Assembly: GCF_041821065.1 (NCBI RefSeq) | Contig: NZ_JBGUAX010000004.1 | Span: 248,001 to 312,000, forward strand | Direction: 5' to 3' | From: Egicoccus sp. AB-alg2 | Lineage (GTDB): Bacteria > Actinomycetota > Nitriliruptoria > Nitriliruptorales > Nitriliruptoraceae | Length of the DNA stretch: 64,000 nucleotides | Shown here: positions 16,394-25,530 of the stretch, piece after piece | Layout of the letters: each line of letters starts with the position of its first letter | How positions within the stretch are numbered: position 1 is the first letter of the stretch | Made by a program: the position numbers and the translations under genes | Notes under the pieces: model-generated | Told to the model about the DNA's origin: nothing | What the model saw: the letters and a program-made list of their open reading frames with translations, nothing else | Databases searched by the model: none

Positions 16394-17214
16394 GGCTGGC
16401 CACCATCCGCACCAGCGACGGCACACGGGCCGTCCGCCTCGACGGCGACGACCGGATCGACCTCGGCGTGACCGACGTGGGCGCCCTGCTGGCCGATCCG
16501 GACTGGGAGGCGCGAGCCGGCCGCGACGGGGACACGCTCGGCCGGGACGCTGCGTTCGCCCCGCTGGTGCCCGACCCCGGCAAGATCGTCTGCGTCGGGC
16601 TCAACTACGCGCCGCACATCCGCGAGATGGGCCGGGACCTCCCCGAGCACCCGACGCTGTTCGCCAAGTTCCGGGAGTCGCTGATCGGTCCATACGACCC
16701 GCTCGTGCTCCCGGAGGAGTCGGCGGCCGTCGACTGGGAGGGCGAGCTCACGGTCGTGATCGGACGGGCGGTACGGCGCGCCGACGAGCAGGCCGCGGCG
16801 GCGGCGATCGCCGGTTTCACGGTCGCCAACGACGTCACCACCCGGGACTGGCAGTACCGCACCAAGCAGTGGCTGCAGGGCAAGACGTTCGAGGCGACCA
16901 CGCCGGTCGGGCCCGTGCTGGTCACGCCCGACGAGGTGCCCGGAGGCGTCGCACCCGACCTCCGCCTCCGGACGATCCTCGGCGACGAGGTCGTGCAGGA
17001 GGCGAGGACCTCGGAACTCGTCTTCGACCCGGTGGCGCTGGTGCAATACGTGTCGCAGATCGTGACGCTCCGTCCGGGCGATCTCGTGCTGACGGGCACG
17101 CCCGGCGGCGTGGGCCACGCCCGCACGCCGCCGCGCTACCTCCAGGACGGCGACGTCCTGGTCACCGAGATCGAACACCTCGGGCGGTGCCGCAACGAGG
17201 TCCGCAAGGCATGA
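16390..17214 (+). CDS. Fumarylacetoacetate hydrolase family protein (fumarylpyruvate hydrolase)
   Basis: A 274-residue FAH-fold hydrolase. VCVGLNYAPHIREMG opens the catalytic domain, DWEGELTVVIG provides metal-binding acids and VANDVTTRDWQ the following aspartate. RPGDLVLTGTPGGVGHAR is the typical C-terminal motif. The GTG start overlaps the dioxygenase stop as GTGA. Between a gentisate dioxygenase and a maleylpyruvate isomerase it should split fumarylpyruvate to fumarate and pyruvate. Family membership is seen directly; the substrate is from context. Confidence 0.9.
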   Translation: MRLATIRTSDGTRAVRLDGDDRIDLGVTDVGALLADPDWEARAGRDGDTLGRDAAFAPLVPDPGKIVCVGLNYAPHIREMGRDLPEHPTLFAKFRESLIGPYDPLVLPEESAAVDWEGELTVVIGRAVRRADEQAAAAAIAGFTVANDVTTRDWQYRTKQWLQGKTFEATTPVGPVLVTPDEVPGGVAPDLRLRTILGDEVVQEARTSELVFDPVALVQYVSQIVTLRPGDLVLTGTPGGVGHARTPPRYLQDGDVLVTEIEHLGRCRNEVRKA

Positions 17215-17798
17215 ACGACGTCCGAGGGCTCCTGGAGGAGGGGACCGCGACGTTCCTGCGTGCCGTGGAATCGCTTCCCGACGACGCCTGGGACGGTCCC
17301 TCGCGGCTGCCGGACTGGCGGCCGCGTGAGGTCGTCGCGCACGTCCACCACAACGCGCTGGCGCTCCGCAACCTCGTCGCCTGGGCGCGGACCGGTGTGG
17401 AGACTCCGATGTACACCAGCGCCGAACAGCGCGACCATGACATCCGGACCACGGCGACGGAGCCGGTGGCGGTGCTGCGCACGCTGGTGCAGGAGTCGGC
17501 ACAGGCCCTGGACGAGGACCTGGACGGCCTCGACGACGACCAGTGGCAGGCCGAGGTGCGCACCGCCCGCGGCCGCACCGTGCGGGCGACCGCGATCCCG
17601 TGGCTGCGCACCCGGGAGGTCGCCGTCCACGCCGTCGACCTGGGTGCCGGGCTCCGGTTCGACGACCTGTCCGACGACCTCAACCGGGCCCTGGTCGAGG
17701 ACGTGGTCGCGTTCCGGCTCGGGCGCGGAGAGGCGGCGACGCTGGCCGCCTGGTTGACCGGACGTCAGGACGGCGCCGCCCTCGGGCCGTGGCTCTGA
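17211..17798 (+). CDS. Maleylpyruvate isomerase, mycothiol-dependent (DinB-like)
   Basis: A 195-residue protein of the maleylpyruvate-isomerase/DinB fold. SRLPDWRPREVVAHVHHNA contains the first metal histidine and TREVAVHAVDLGAG the later glutamate-histidine pair. Members in actinobacteria use mycothiol to convert maleylpyruvate to fumarylpyruvate. The ATG overlaps the hydrolase stop as ATGA. It completes the three-enzyme gentisate branch and is good evidence for an actinobacterial host. Confidence 0.9.
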   Translation: MNDVRGLLEEGTATFLRAVESLPDDAWDGPSRLPDWRPREVVAHVHHNALALRNLVAWARTGVETPMYTSAEQRDHDIRTTATEPVAVLRTLVQESAQALDEDLDGLDDDQWQAEVRTARGRTVRATAIPWLRTREVAVHAVDLGAGLRFDDLSDDLNRALVEDVVAFRLGRGEAATLAAWLTGRQDGAALGPWL

Positions 17799-17807
17799 CG
17801 TCGTACG

Positions 17808-17823
17808 GTCTCGCGCGCGAGAC
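17808..17823. terminator. 16-bp palindrome between convergent genes
   Basis: GTCTCGCGCGCGAGAC is perfectly self-complementary and lies in the 28-base gap between the isomerase and IclR gene ends. It could act as a bidirectional hairpin, though no T-run follows. Confidence 0.4.
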
Positions 17824-17826
17824 GCC

Positions 17827-18588
17827 TCACTCGGTGAGCCGGCCGATGCCGGCGCGGGCGACCTCACGCTCGATGGCGTCGGCCGTCCGCCACAGGGCCG
17901 CGGACCAATCACCCAGCCGGGACGGGTGGAAGCGCACGCTGGGCACGGCCAGCGACAGCGCCGCGGAGGCCGTGTCCCCCACGAGGCGCACGGCGACACC
18001 GATGGCGCTCAGCCCGGTCTCGGTCTGCTGGTCGTTGATGGCGTAGCCGTGCCTCCTGACCTGCTCGAGTTCCGCGAGGAACGCGGTGACGTCCACGTCC
18101 GTGACGCCGGCGTAGACGGCCTCCACCTGGGCCGGTGGCAGCGACGCCAGCATCGCCTTGCCGCCCGACGTCCGGTGCGCCGGCAGCGACGCGCCCGTGC
18201 GGTCGCCGGCACGAAGCGGCTGCGGGGACTCCACGGTGCTGACGAAGTGCACGGCCGTACCGGCCAGGATGGTCAGGTTCGCCGACTCGCCGACCTGGTT
18301 GACGAGCGCGACCATGTGTGGCCGCGCCGCCTGGCGCAACACGGCCACCGCCGCGGCGGCGTGCGGCGTGCGTTGCAGGACCGGGCCGGGGTAGTAGCGA
18401 CGATCCGGTCCCTGTTCGGCGAACTCGCGGTAGACGAGCATCGCGAGCAGTCGGTGGGCCGTCGAGGGTGAGACGGCGAGGTGGGCGGCGGCGTCCCGGA
18501 CGCCGAGCGAGCCCTCGCGTTGCAGCAGGCGTGCGAGTTGCAGGGCGTGGTCGACCGAGGTGATGGCATACGTCGGTCGCTCGCTCAC
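17827..18588 (-). CDS. IclR family transcriptional regulator
   Basis: A 253-residue IclR protein. An N-terminal winged helix (SVDHALQLARLLQREGSLGVRDAAAHLAVSPSTAHRLLAML) precedes an effector domain with MVALVNQVGESANLTILAG and HRTSGGKAMLASLP. IclR proteins regulate gentisate and other aromatic operons in actinobacteria. The start is GTG at 18588; no strong ribosome site is visible, so a leaderless or slightly different start is possible. It is convergent with the gentisate operon it presumably controls through the dyad near 15206. Confidence 0.9.
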   Translation of the reverse strand: MSERPTYAITSVDHALQLARLLQREGSLGVRDAAAHLAVSPSTAHRLLAMLVYREFAEQGPDRRYYPGPVLQRTPHAAAAVAVLRQAARPHMVALVNQVGESANLTILAGTAVHFVSTVESPQPLRAGDRTGASLPAHRTSGGKAMLASLPPAQVEAVYAGVTDVDVTAFLAELEQVRRHGYAINDQQTETGLSAIGVAVRLVGDTASAALSLAVPSVRFHPSRLGDWSAALWRTADAIEREVARAGIGRLTE

Positions 18589-18746
18589 GACCGCAGCGTA
18601 GTGCCGCGCCGCCGCGGGCCGTCGCCGGGCGTCGAGACCGGTGTGCGGACCTGACCCCCCACCTCACGACCCGGTCACCCGACCATCCGGTGGGGGCGGT
18701 CGGCTCCGGATCTCCTGTGACGCCGATCGAAAGCGGTCCTTCCGCC

Positions 18747-19724
18747 ATGACGACGCTCGTGACCGGCGCGACCGGCTTCATCGGACTCGAGGTCGCGCGC
18801 CAGCTCGCCCAGGCCGGCCGTCGCCCGCGGCTGCTGGTCCGGCGGCGTGCCCGCGGGCCGCTGCTCGCGAACCTCGACGCCGACCTCGTGCACGCCGACC
18901 TGCGCTCGCCCGCCTCGCTGCGGCGCGCCGTCGAGGGCTGCGACGAGGTGATCCACCTCGCGGGGCGGGCGGTGTTCGAACCGGCGCGCAAGCTGATCGA
19001 CACGTTCGTGCACGGCACCCGGGACCTCGCCGAGGCCGCCGCCGACGCCGGGGTGCGGAAGTTCGTGTTCGCCTCGTCGCTGCTGGTGCACGGCCCGACG
19101 GACGAGCTCATCACCGCCGAGACGCCGCCCGCGCCGGTCGTCGACTACGGCCGCGTGAAGCTCTTCGTCGAGCGCAGGCTGGCCGCCCTGGGCAGGGCCC
19201 GCGGAATGCACGTCGCCAACGTCCGGCTGCCACACGTCTACGGTCCCACCGACCAGCTCTTCGGCCGTGTGCACCGACGCCTGCTGCTGGTCCCCGGCCG
19301 CGGCTCACGGCCGTACGCGCACCTGCACGTGGCGGACGCGGCGCGGGTCCTCGTCCGGGCCGCCGAGCTCGGGTGGCAGGGCGCGAGCGCCGTGGGTGAC
19401 GCCGAACCCGCCGGTTGGGACGACGTCCTCGGGTTCCTCGCGGAGGCCATGCCGGACCTGCGGATCGTGCGCGCACCCGAAACGCTGGCGCTGGCCGGCA
19501 CCGGGCTGCTGGCGCCGGTGACCGCCATCCGCCGTCGACCGGCGCTCCAGACCGTCGACACGGTGCGCAGCTGGAACCTGTCGCTGCCCGTCGATCCGGG
19601 TGCGCTGTGGCCCGAGCTGGGCATCGCGCCGCAGTACCCGACCTATCGCGAGGGGCTGGCCGCCAGCCTCGACGCGTGCGTGGCGTTCCGGTGGCTGCAC
19701 CCCGTACGGGACCGCTCGCACTGA
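18747..19724 (+). CDS. NAD-dependent epimerase/dehydratase family protein
   Basis: A 325-residue extended SDR. GATGFIG at residues 7-13 binds NAD(P), VIHLAGRA follows, and DYGRVK supplies the YxxxK catalytic pair. VRLPHVYGPTDQ is typical of sugar epimerases and related 3-beta-hydroxysteroid dehydrogenase-like proteins. ATG 18747 is chosen because it starts three codons before the cofactor strand; the ribosome site is weak. It is separate from the IclR gene and followed by an ABC ATPase. The substrate is unknown. Confidence 0.85.
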   Translation: MTTLVTGATGFIGLEVARQLAQAGRRPRLLVRRRARGPLLANLDADLVHADLRSPASLRRAVEGCDEVIHLAGRAVFEPARKLIDTFVHGTRDLAEAAADAGVRKFVFASSLLVHGPTDELITAETPPAPVVDYGRVKLFVERRLAALGRARGMHVANVRLPHVYGPTDQLFGRVHRRLLLVPGRGSRPYAHLHVADAARVLVRAAELGWQGASAVGDAEPAGWDDVLGFLAEAMPDLRIVRAPETLALAGTGLLAPVTAIRRRPALQTVDTVRSWNLSLPVDPGALWPELGIAPQYPTYREGLAASLDACVAFRWLHPVRDRSH

Positions 19725-19830
19725 CCGCCGGCTCGTGTCCCGCGGACGCCGGACGTGTCGTCCCGGCGGGCCGAGCGCCGGCGCGACCTCGGCCATGGCG
19801 TCGGGCGGCCCGCCCGGGGACACTGCCGGC

Positions 19831-20904
19831 ATGGACACGCTGGAGCTCGACGGGCTCACCGTCGACCGCGACGGTGCGGTACTGCTCGACCACGTCGACC
19901 TGCGTGTGGGGGCTGGCGAGCGGGTCGCGCTCGTCGGCCCCTCCGGGGCCGGCAAGACCACCCTGCTGCGGTGTGTCGCCGGTCTCGCGACGCCCGCGGC
20001 CGGTGCCGTCCGTCTGGGCGGCGACGACGTCACGCACGCGCCCCCCGGGGCCCGCGACGTGGTCTACGTGCCACAGGACGCACCGCTGCTGCCGCACCTC
20101 GACGTCGAGCACAACGTCGGGTTCCCGCTCGTGCTGCGCCGTCGCCCACGGGAGGAAGTCGAGGAACGGACGCGCGCCGAAGGACGGGCCTTCGCGATCC
20201 GCCACCTGTTCCCGCGCCGACCGAACCAGCTGGCCGCCGGCGAGCGCAGCAGCGTCGCGCTCGCCCGGTCACTCGTCCGGCGCGGGCGGGCGCTGCTCCT
20301 CGACGAGCCGTTCGCACGCCTCGACGCCCACCGCCGGCAGGATTTCGCCCGGGAGCTGGTGGCGGTGCAGAACGGCTACGGCGTCACCATGCTGCTGGCG
20401 ACCAACGACCAGCGCATCGCCAGCGCCGTCGGCGAGCGCGTCGCCGTCCTCGACAGTGGGCGGCTCCGGCAGGTGGACCGGCCCGACGTGGTGTACGCGC
20501 GGCCGGCCGACACCTTCGTCGCCGGCTTCGTCGGTGAGCCGCCCATGAACCTGCTGCCCGGTCTCGTGGACGACCGTGCCGATCCGCACGCGGCCCGTCT
20601 GACCGTCGTGGGCGGTCCACGTGTCCGGCACCTCGCGGGCCTGCCGCTGCTCGTCGGCATCCGACCCACGGCGCTCGAGCCGGCGCGCGTGACCCACGCC
20701 TGCCGAACGGCGGGCCGGGTCGTCCGCGCCGTGTTCGTCGGCCACGGCGTCGAGGTGACCCTCGACACGCCGGCGGGGGCGGTCCTGGCCGTCGTGCCGG
20801 CGCCGGGGCCGGTCCTGGGCGAAGCGGTCGAGCTCGGCGTCCGGCACCGCGACGTGCACCTGTTCGACCCCATCACCGGGGAGGCGCTGGCCCACGGGGC
20901 GTGA
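19831..20904 (+). CDS. ABC transporter ATP-binding protein (MalK-like, orphan, degenerate signature)
   Basis: A 357-residue ATPase with an importer-type layout: Walker A GPSGAGKTT near residue 36, Q-loop VPQD, Walker B ALLLDEPFARLD, then a C-terminal TOBE region (LLVGIRPTALEP). Two catalytic elements are unusual. The LSGGQ signature reads LAAGE, and the switch histidine is replaced (LATNDQR instead of a THD motif). No permease or binding-protein gene is nearby. It may serve a distant permease or have lost normal transport function. Confidence 0.85.
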   Translation: MDTLELDGLTVDRDGAVLLDHVDLRVGAGERVALVGPSGAGKTTLLRCVAGLATPAAGAVRLGGDDVTHAPPGARDVVYVPQDAPLLPHLDVEHNVGFPLVLRRRPREEVEERTRAEGRAFAIRHLFPRRPNQLAAGERSSVALARSLVRRGRALLLDEPFARLDAHRRQDFARELVAVQNGYGVTMLLATNDQRIASAVGERVAVLDSGRLRQVDRPDVVYARPADTFVAGFVGEPPMNLLPGLVDDRADPHAARLTVVGGPRVRHLAGLPLLVGIRPTALEPARVTHACRTAGRVVRAVFVGHGVEVTLDTPAGAVLAVVPAPGPVLGEAVELGVRHRDVHLFDPITGEALAHGA

Positions 20905-20952
20905 GACCCGCCCGCTCCACCGGTCTGGCGCGGCGAGGGGCGGCGTGCGGGG

Positions 20953-21444
20953 TCAGACCAGCGACAGCTGGGCGTGTCCGCGTTCGAGGTCGAGCAGCTG
21001 CTGCTTGCGGCCCAGGCCGCCGCCGTACCCGGTCAGTGTGCCGTTGGCGCCGACCACGCGGTGGCAGGGCACGATGATCCCGATCGGGTTGCGGCCATTG
21101 GCCAGGCCCACCGCCCGGGACGCCGTCGGCTGCCCGATGCGCGCGGCCAGTTCGCCGTAGGAGACCGTCTCGCCGTACGGGATCTCGCACAGGGCCCGCC
21201 ACACCTGCTGCTGGAAGTCGGTCCCGCGCGCGAACGACAGCGGCAGGTCGAAGGTCCGGCGCTCACCGGCGAAGTACTCCGACAGCTGGGCGGCGGCCTC
21301 GGCGACCACGTGGTCGTCGCGGACGCCGAAGTCCGTCTCGGCGGGGCGGTGGCGCTGCTGCTCGAGGTAGCAGCCGACCAGCGACTCGCCGTCGCAGACG
21401 AGCGTGATGGGCCCGAGGGGGCTGTCGACGATGCCGTGGTACAT
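20953..21444 (-). CDS. ogt: Methylated-DNA-[protein]-cysteine S-methyltransferase
   Basis: A 163-residue suicide repair protein that takes methyl groups from O6-methylguanine. TDFQQQVWRALCEIPYGETVSYGELA and the active-site IVPCHRVVGANG, with the acceptor cysteine in PCHR, are unmistakable. It ends in the convergent gap with the ABC ATPase. It lies 34 bases after the Ada-AlkA gene on the same strand, so the two form an alkylation-repair operon. Confidence 0.95.
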   Translation of the reverse strand: MYHGIVDSPLGPITLVCDGESLVGCYLEQQRHRPAETDFGVRDDHVVAEAAAQLSEYFAGERRTFDLPLSFARGTDFQQQVWRALCEIPYGETVSYGELAARIGQPTASRAVGLANGRNPIGIIVPCHRVVGANGTLTGYGGGLGRKQQLLDLERGHAQLSLV

Positions 21445-21478
21445 GACGGGCTCCGTTCCAGGATCGAGGGTAGGGCGC

Positions 21479-22957
21479 TCAGGCGGCGGTGACGGGCAGG
21501 CGGTTGACGGCGTGGTCCCCGGTCGCCCACAGGTACTGCACGGCGTAGGCGCGCCACGGCCGCCAGGCCTCGGCCCGGCGCACCAGCGCGGCAGGCGAGG
21601 CGGGCAGGCCCAACCGCTCCGCCGCCAGGCGGACGCCGAGGTCGCCGGGCAGGAACGCGTCCGGGTCGCCCAGCCCGCGCATCGCGATCACCTCGACGGT
21701 CCAGGGGCCGAGCCCCGGCAGCGCCTGCAACTGTTCGCGTGCGGCGGCGCGGTCGGCGCCGGGGCCGAGGTCGATCGTGCGCGCGGCCAGGGCGGCGGCC
21801 AGACCGCGCAGGGCGGCGATGCGAGCGGCGGGCAGTCGGAAGACGTCGTCGGGCAGTGCCGACAACGTCTCGGCCGAGGGGAACAGGTGCGTGAGGCCAC
21901 CGTCGGGATCCGCCACCGTTTCACCGGCCAGTGCCGCCAGCCGGCCCGCGTGGGTGGCGGCGGCCGCCGTGGAGACCTGCTGGCCGAGCACCGCACGGAT
22001 CGCCAGTTCCTCGGCATCGACGCTGCGGGGCACGCGCCGACCGGGTGCGGCCGCGACCTCGTCGGCCAGGGCGGGATCCGACGCGAGGTGTTCGTCGACC
22101 GCGATCGGATCCGCGTCGAGGTCCAGCAGGCGTCGGCAGCGCGCGATGGCGGCACCCAGGTCGCGGAAGTCGCTCAGGCGCAACTCGCAGGCGACGTGGT
22201 CCTCCGCGGGCCGCAGTGCGACGACGCCGGGTCCGTGGGGCAGCCGCAGCGTGCGCCGGTAGGCCCCGTCACGCCATTCCTCGACGCCCGGGACGGCGGT
22301 CGCTACCAGGTGACCGAACAGGTTGTCGGGGCACAACGGCCGCCGGAACGGCAGGCGCAGGGCCACGGTGCCGGAGCCGGCGGTGGCGGCGCCACGGCGC
22401 ACCCGTGCACGCAGTTCGCGGGGCGAGAGGGCGAACACCTCGCGGACCACGTCGTTGAAGGAGCGCACGCTGCCGAACCCGGCCGCGAAAGCGACGTCGG
22501 TGAGCGCCAGGTCCGTGGTCTCGATCAGCAGACGGGCGGTCTGGGCCCGCTGCGCCCGCGCCAGTGCCAGGGGACCGGTCCCGACCTCGGCCTGCAGGTG
22601 GCGCTGGATCTGGCGCGGGCTGTAGCCCAGGCGCGCGGCCAGACCGGGCACGCCCTCACGATCCACGACCCCGTCGCCGATCAGACGCATCGCCCGCGCG
22701 ACCACGTCGGCCCGATGGTCCCACGCCGGCGACCCCGGACTCGCGTCGGGCCGGCACCGCTTGCACGCGCGGAAGCCGGCCTGCTGGGCGGCCGCCGCGG
22801 TGGGATAGAAGCGCATGTTGTGCGGCTTGGGCGCGACCACGGGGCAGCTCGGCCGGCAGTAGATCCGGGTGGTCAGCACGGCCGTGAAGAACCACCCGTC
22901 GAACCGTGCGTCCTTCGACTGCACAGCCCGTACACAGCGCTCGGTGTCTTCGTACAT
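21479..22957 (-). CDS. Ada-AlkA fusion: methylphosphotriester sensor/AraC activator plus 3-methyladenine glycosylase
   Basis: A 492-residue adaptive-response fusion. Residues 1-75 are the Ada zinc domain with C34, C38, C65 and C68 (CRPSC and CKRC). Residues about 85-185 are an AraC-type helix-turn-helix (LGYSPRQIQRHLQ, AFAAGFGSVRSFNDVVREVF). The rest is AlkA, with LGQQVSTAAAATHAGRL, the helix-hairpin-helix LPGLGPWTVEVIAMR and catalytic aspartate in FLPGDLGVR. Methylation of the zinc-site cysteine turns such proteins into activators. ATG 22957 fits the domain start; the open frame upstream is not conserved-looking. Confidence 0.93.
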   Translation of the reverse strand: MYEDTERCVRAVQSKDARFDGWFFTAVLTTRIYCRPSCPVVAPKPHNMRFYPTAAAAQQAGFRACKRCRPDASPGSPAWDHRADVVARAMRLIGDGVVDREGVPGLAARLGYSPRQIQRHLQAEVGTGPLALARAQRAQTARLLIETTDLALTDVAFAAGFGSVRSFNDVVREVFALSPRELRARVRRGAATAGSGTVALRLPFRRPLCPDNLFGHLVATAVPGVEEWRDGAYRRTLRLPHGPGVVALRPAEDHVACELRLSDFRDLGAAIARCRRLLDLDADPIAVDEHLASDPALADEVAAAPGRRVPRSVDAEELAIRAVLGQQVSTAAAATHAGRLAALAGETVADPDGGLTHLFPSAETLSALPDDVFRLPAARIAALRGLAAALAARTIDLGPGADRAAAREQLQALPGLGPWTVEVIAMRGLGDPDAFLPGDLGVRLAAERLGLPASPAALVRRAEAWRPWRAYAVQYLWATGDHAVNRLPVTAA

Positions 22958-23050
22958 GGCCGCGAGGATGCGTGGTCGGCGGGCGCCGGTCCAGCAGGTT
23001 TGCGACATCACCCTGCACGCCGCGCACCGGCGCGATCGGGAGCGGTGGTT

Positions 23051-23130
23051 GGGGACGGCCGCCGGCCGTGTGGTGACCGGGGACGGCCGCCGGCCGTTGC
23101 GGTGACCGGGGACGGGCTCCGGGCGTGCAG
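23051..23130. repeat. Tandem ~29-bp repeats with internal palindrome
   Basis: Unit 1 (23051-23078) and unit 2 (23079-23107) both read GGGGACGGCCGCCGGCCGT, then two or three bases, then GGTGACC. A degenerate third unit begins at 23108. Each full unit contains the palindrome ACGGCCG-C-CGGCCGT. They lie between the Ada-AlkA gene and the divergent molybdopterin oxidoreductase gene and could be regulator sites for either. Confidence 0.65.
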
Positions 23131-23196
23131 TCGCCCGGTGTGCATGCTGGTGTCCGACCGGCGACACTGTCGGGGTGGTGCCAGGAAGGAGCGCGC

Positions 23197-25530
23197 GTGG
23201 GACGTCGTCCGCCGGTGGAGGACCAGGGTGACGAGCGGCTCGAGGTGGGTCCGCCGAAGACCGCCGCGGCCGGGTTGCCCGCGGTGGCGTGGTCGCTTCG
23301 TCACGCCCGTGACCAGATGGGCCTTGCCCGCGCCGCCCGGACGCTGCCGAAGTTGAACCAGGTCGACGGCTACGACTGTCCCGGCTGCGCCTGGCCGGAG
23401 CCCGAGCGGCGTCACCTGGCCGAGTTCTGCGAGAACGGCGTCAAGGCGGTTGCCAACGAGGCGACGCGGCGGCGGGTCGACCGGGACTTCTTCGCCCGTC
23501 ACACCGTCGGCGAACTGCGCGAGAAGTCCGAGCACTGGCTGGGTCAGCAGGGCCGCCTCACCGAACCGATGGTCAAGCGCGCCGGCAGCGACCACTACGA
23601 ACCGATCGGTTGGGACGACGCCTTCGGGTTGATCGCGTCGCACCTGCGGGCGCTCGACGCACCGGACGAGGCGGTCTTCTACACCTCCGGGCGCACGTCC
23701 AACGAGGCGGCGTTCGTCTACCAGTTGTTCGTCCGCGCCTTCGGGACCAACAACCTGCCCGACTGCTCCAACCTGTGCCACGAGTCGTCGGGGGCCGCGC
23801 TGACGGAGATGCTCGGCGTCGGCAAGGGGACCGTGCAGTTGCACGACCTCGAGGACACGGACCTGATCTTCGTCGTCGGGCAGAACCCCGGCACCAACCA
23901 TCCGCGGATGCTGTCGACGCTCGAGCGGGCGAAGCAGAACGGCGCCCGCATCATCACGGTCAACCCGTTGCCGGAGGCCGGCCTGCTGCGTTTCGACAAC
24001 CCGCAGACCGCCACCGGGCTGCTCGGTCGGGGGACGCCGCTGACCGATCGCTACCTGCAGATCCGGCTCAACGGTGACCTGGCCCTCTTCAAGGCGCTCA
24101 ACGCCGGGCTGCTGCAGGCCGAGGCCGACGCGCCCGGCACCGTGCTCGACCACGAGTTCCTCGCGACCCGCACCGCCGGGTTCGAGGCCTTCGCCGAAGC
24201 CGCCCGCCGCCTCGACTGGGACGAGGTCGACGCGGCGACCGGCCTGACGCGTGAGGAGATCGCCGCGACCCTGGCCGACGTACTGCGTGCGAAGCGGATC
24301 GTCGTGTGCTGGGCGATGGGCCTGACCCAGCACCGCAACGCCGTCGACACGATCAAGGAGATCGTGAACTTCCTGCTGCTGCGCGGCAACATCGGCCGGC
24401 CCGGCGCCGGTGTGTGTCCGGTCCGTGGGCACTCGAACGTCCAGGGCGACCGCACGATGGGCATCTACGAGAAGCCGTCGCCGGCCTTCCTCGACGCCCT
24501 GGAGCGCGAGTTCGGGTTCACCCCGCCACGAGACCACGGGGTCGACGTCGTCGACGCCATCCGTGCGCTGCGCGACGGCCGCGCCAAGGTGTTCATGGCC
24601 GTCGGTGGCAACTTCGTCGGCGCGTCACCGGACACCGCCGCGACCGAGGCCGCGATGGCCAACGCCGCGCTGACCGTGCAGGTCTCTACCAAGCTCAACC
24701 GCTCGCACGGCGTCGTCGGTCGCGAGGCGCTGATCCTGCCCACCCTCAGCCGTCCGGAGCTGGACGTGCAGGCCAGCGGTCCGCAGATGGTGACGGTCGA
24801 GGACTCCATGAGCCTGGTGCACCCGTCCAGCGGTGGTCTGCCGCCGGCCTCCGAGCAGCTGCGTTCCGAGGTGGCGATCCTCGCCGGCATCGCCCAGGCC
24901 ACGCTGGGGGACCGGCACGGCATCGACTGGGCGGGGTTCGTCGACGACTACGACCGGGTCCGCGACCACATCGCCAACGTCGTGCCCGGCTTCGAGGACT
25001 TCAACCGCCGGTTGCGCACGCTCGGCAGCTTCCTGCTGCCGAATGCCGCCCGCGACGGCGCCGACGAGCTGGCGACCGAGACCGGCCGTGCCCAGTTCGC
25101 GGTCACGGAACTCGAGGTGCTGCGGGTCCCGCCCGGTCGGCTGCTGCTGCAGACGATCCGCAGCCACGACCAGTACAACACCACCATCTACGGGCTCGAC
25201 GACCGCTACCGCGGCATCAAGCAGGGTCGCCGCGTGGTGTTCGTTCACGCCGACGACCTCGCAGAGCTCGGGCTCGCCGACGGCGAGGTGGTGGACCTCG
25301 TCAGCGAGTGGAGCGACGGCGTCGAACGGCGCGCCGAGGCGTTCCGTACCGTGGCGTTCCCAACCGCCCGTGGCTGTGCTGCCGCCTACTTCCCGGAGAC
25401 GAACGTGCTCGTCCCGCTCGACTCGACCGCGCGAACCAGCAACACCCCGACGTCCAAGTCGGTGGTGGTCCGCCTCGAGCCGGCGCGGGTCCCGGCGCCG
25501 ACGGGGGCCCCCGTGGCGGCCCAGGCATGA
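23197..25530 (+). CDS. FdhF/YdeP family molybdopterin oxidoreductase
   Basis: A 777-residue molybdopterin (bis-MGD) oxidoreductase of the YdeP / formate-dehydrogenase-alpha-like group. Family features are QVDGYDCPGCAWPEPERRH near the N-terminus, then FCENGVKAVANEAT, GWDDAFGLIASHLRAL, YTSGRTSNEAAFVYQLFVR, a cofactor loop VVGQNPGTNHPRMLSTL and a C-terminal molydopterin-dinucleotide domain with QTIRSHDQYNTTIYG. GTG 23197 is chosen because AAGGAG precedes it; the frame opens earlier. YdeP-type proteins are linked to acid and redox stress, but their reaction is poorly known. It overlaps a thioesterase gene. Confidence 0.9.
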   Translation: MGRRPPVEDQGDERLEVGPPKTAAAGLPAVAWSLRHARDQMGLARAARTLPKLNQVDGYDCPGCAWPEPERRHLAEFCENGVKAVANEATRRRVDRDFFARHTVGELREKSEHWLGQQGRLTEPMVKRAGSDHYEPIGWDDAFGLIASHLRALDAPDEAVFYTSGRTSNEAAFVYQLFVRAFGTNNLPDCSNLCHESSGAALTEMLGVGKGTVQLHDLEDTDLIFVVGQNPGTNHPRMLSTLERAKQNGARIITVNPLPEAGLLRFDNPQTATGLLGRGTPLTDRYLQIRLNGDLALFKALNAGLLQAEADAPGTVLDHEFLATRTAGFEAFAEAARRLDWDEVDAATGLTREEIAATLADVLRAKRIVVCWAMGLTQHRNAVDTIKEIVNFLLLRGNIGRPGAGVCPVRGHSNVQGDRTMGIYEKPSPAFLDALEREFGFTPPRDHGVDVVDAIRALRDGRAKVFMAVGGNFVGASPDTAATEAAMANAALTVQVSTKLNRSHGVVGREALILPTLSRPELDVQASGPQMVTVEDSMSLVHPSSGGLPPASEQLRSEVAILAGIAQATLGDRHGIDWAGFVDDYDRVRDHIANVVPGFEDFNRRLRTLGSFLLPNAARDGADELATETGRAQFAVTELEVLRVPPGRLLLQTIRSHDQYNTTIYGLDDRYRGIKQGRRVVFVHADDLAELGLADGEVVDLVSEWSDGVERRAEAFRTVAFPTARGCAAAYFPETNVLVPLDSTARTSNTPTSKSVVVRLEPARVPAPTGAPVAAQA

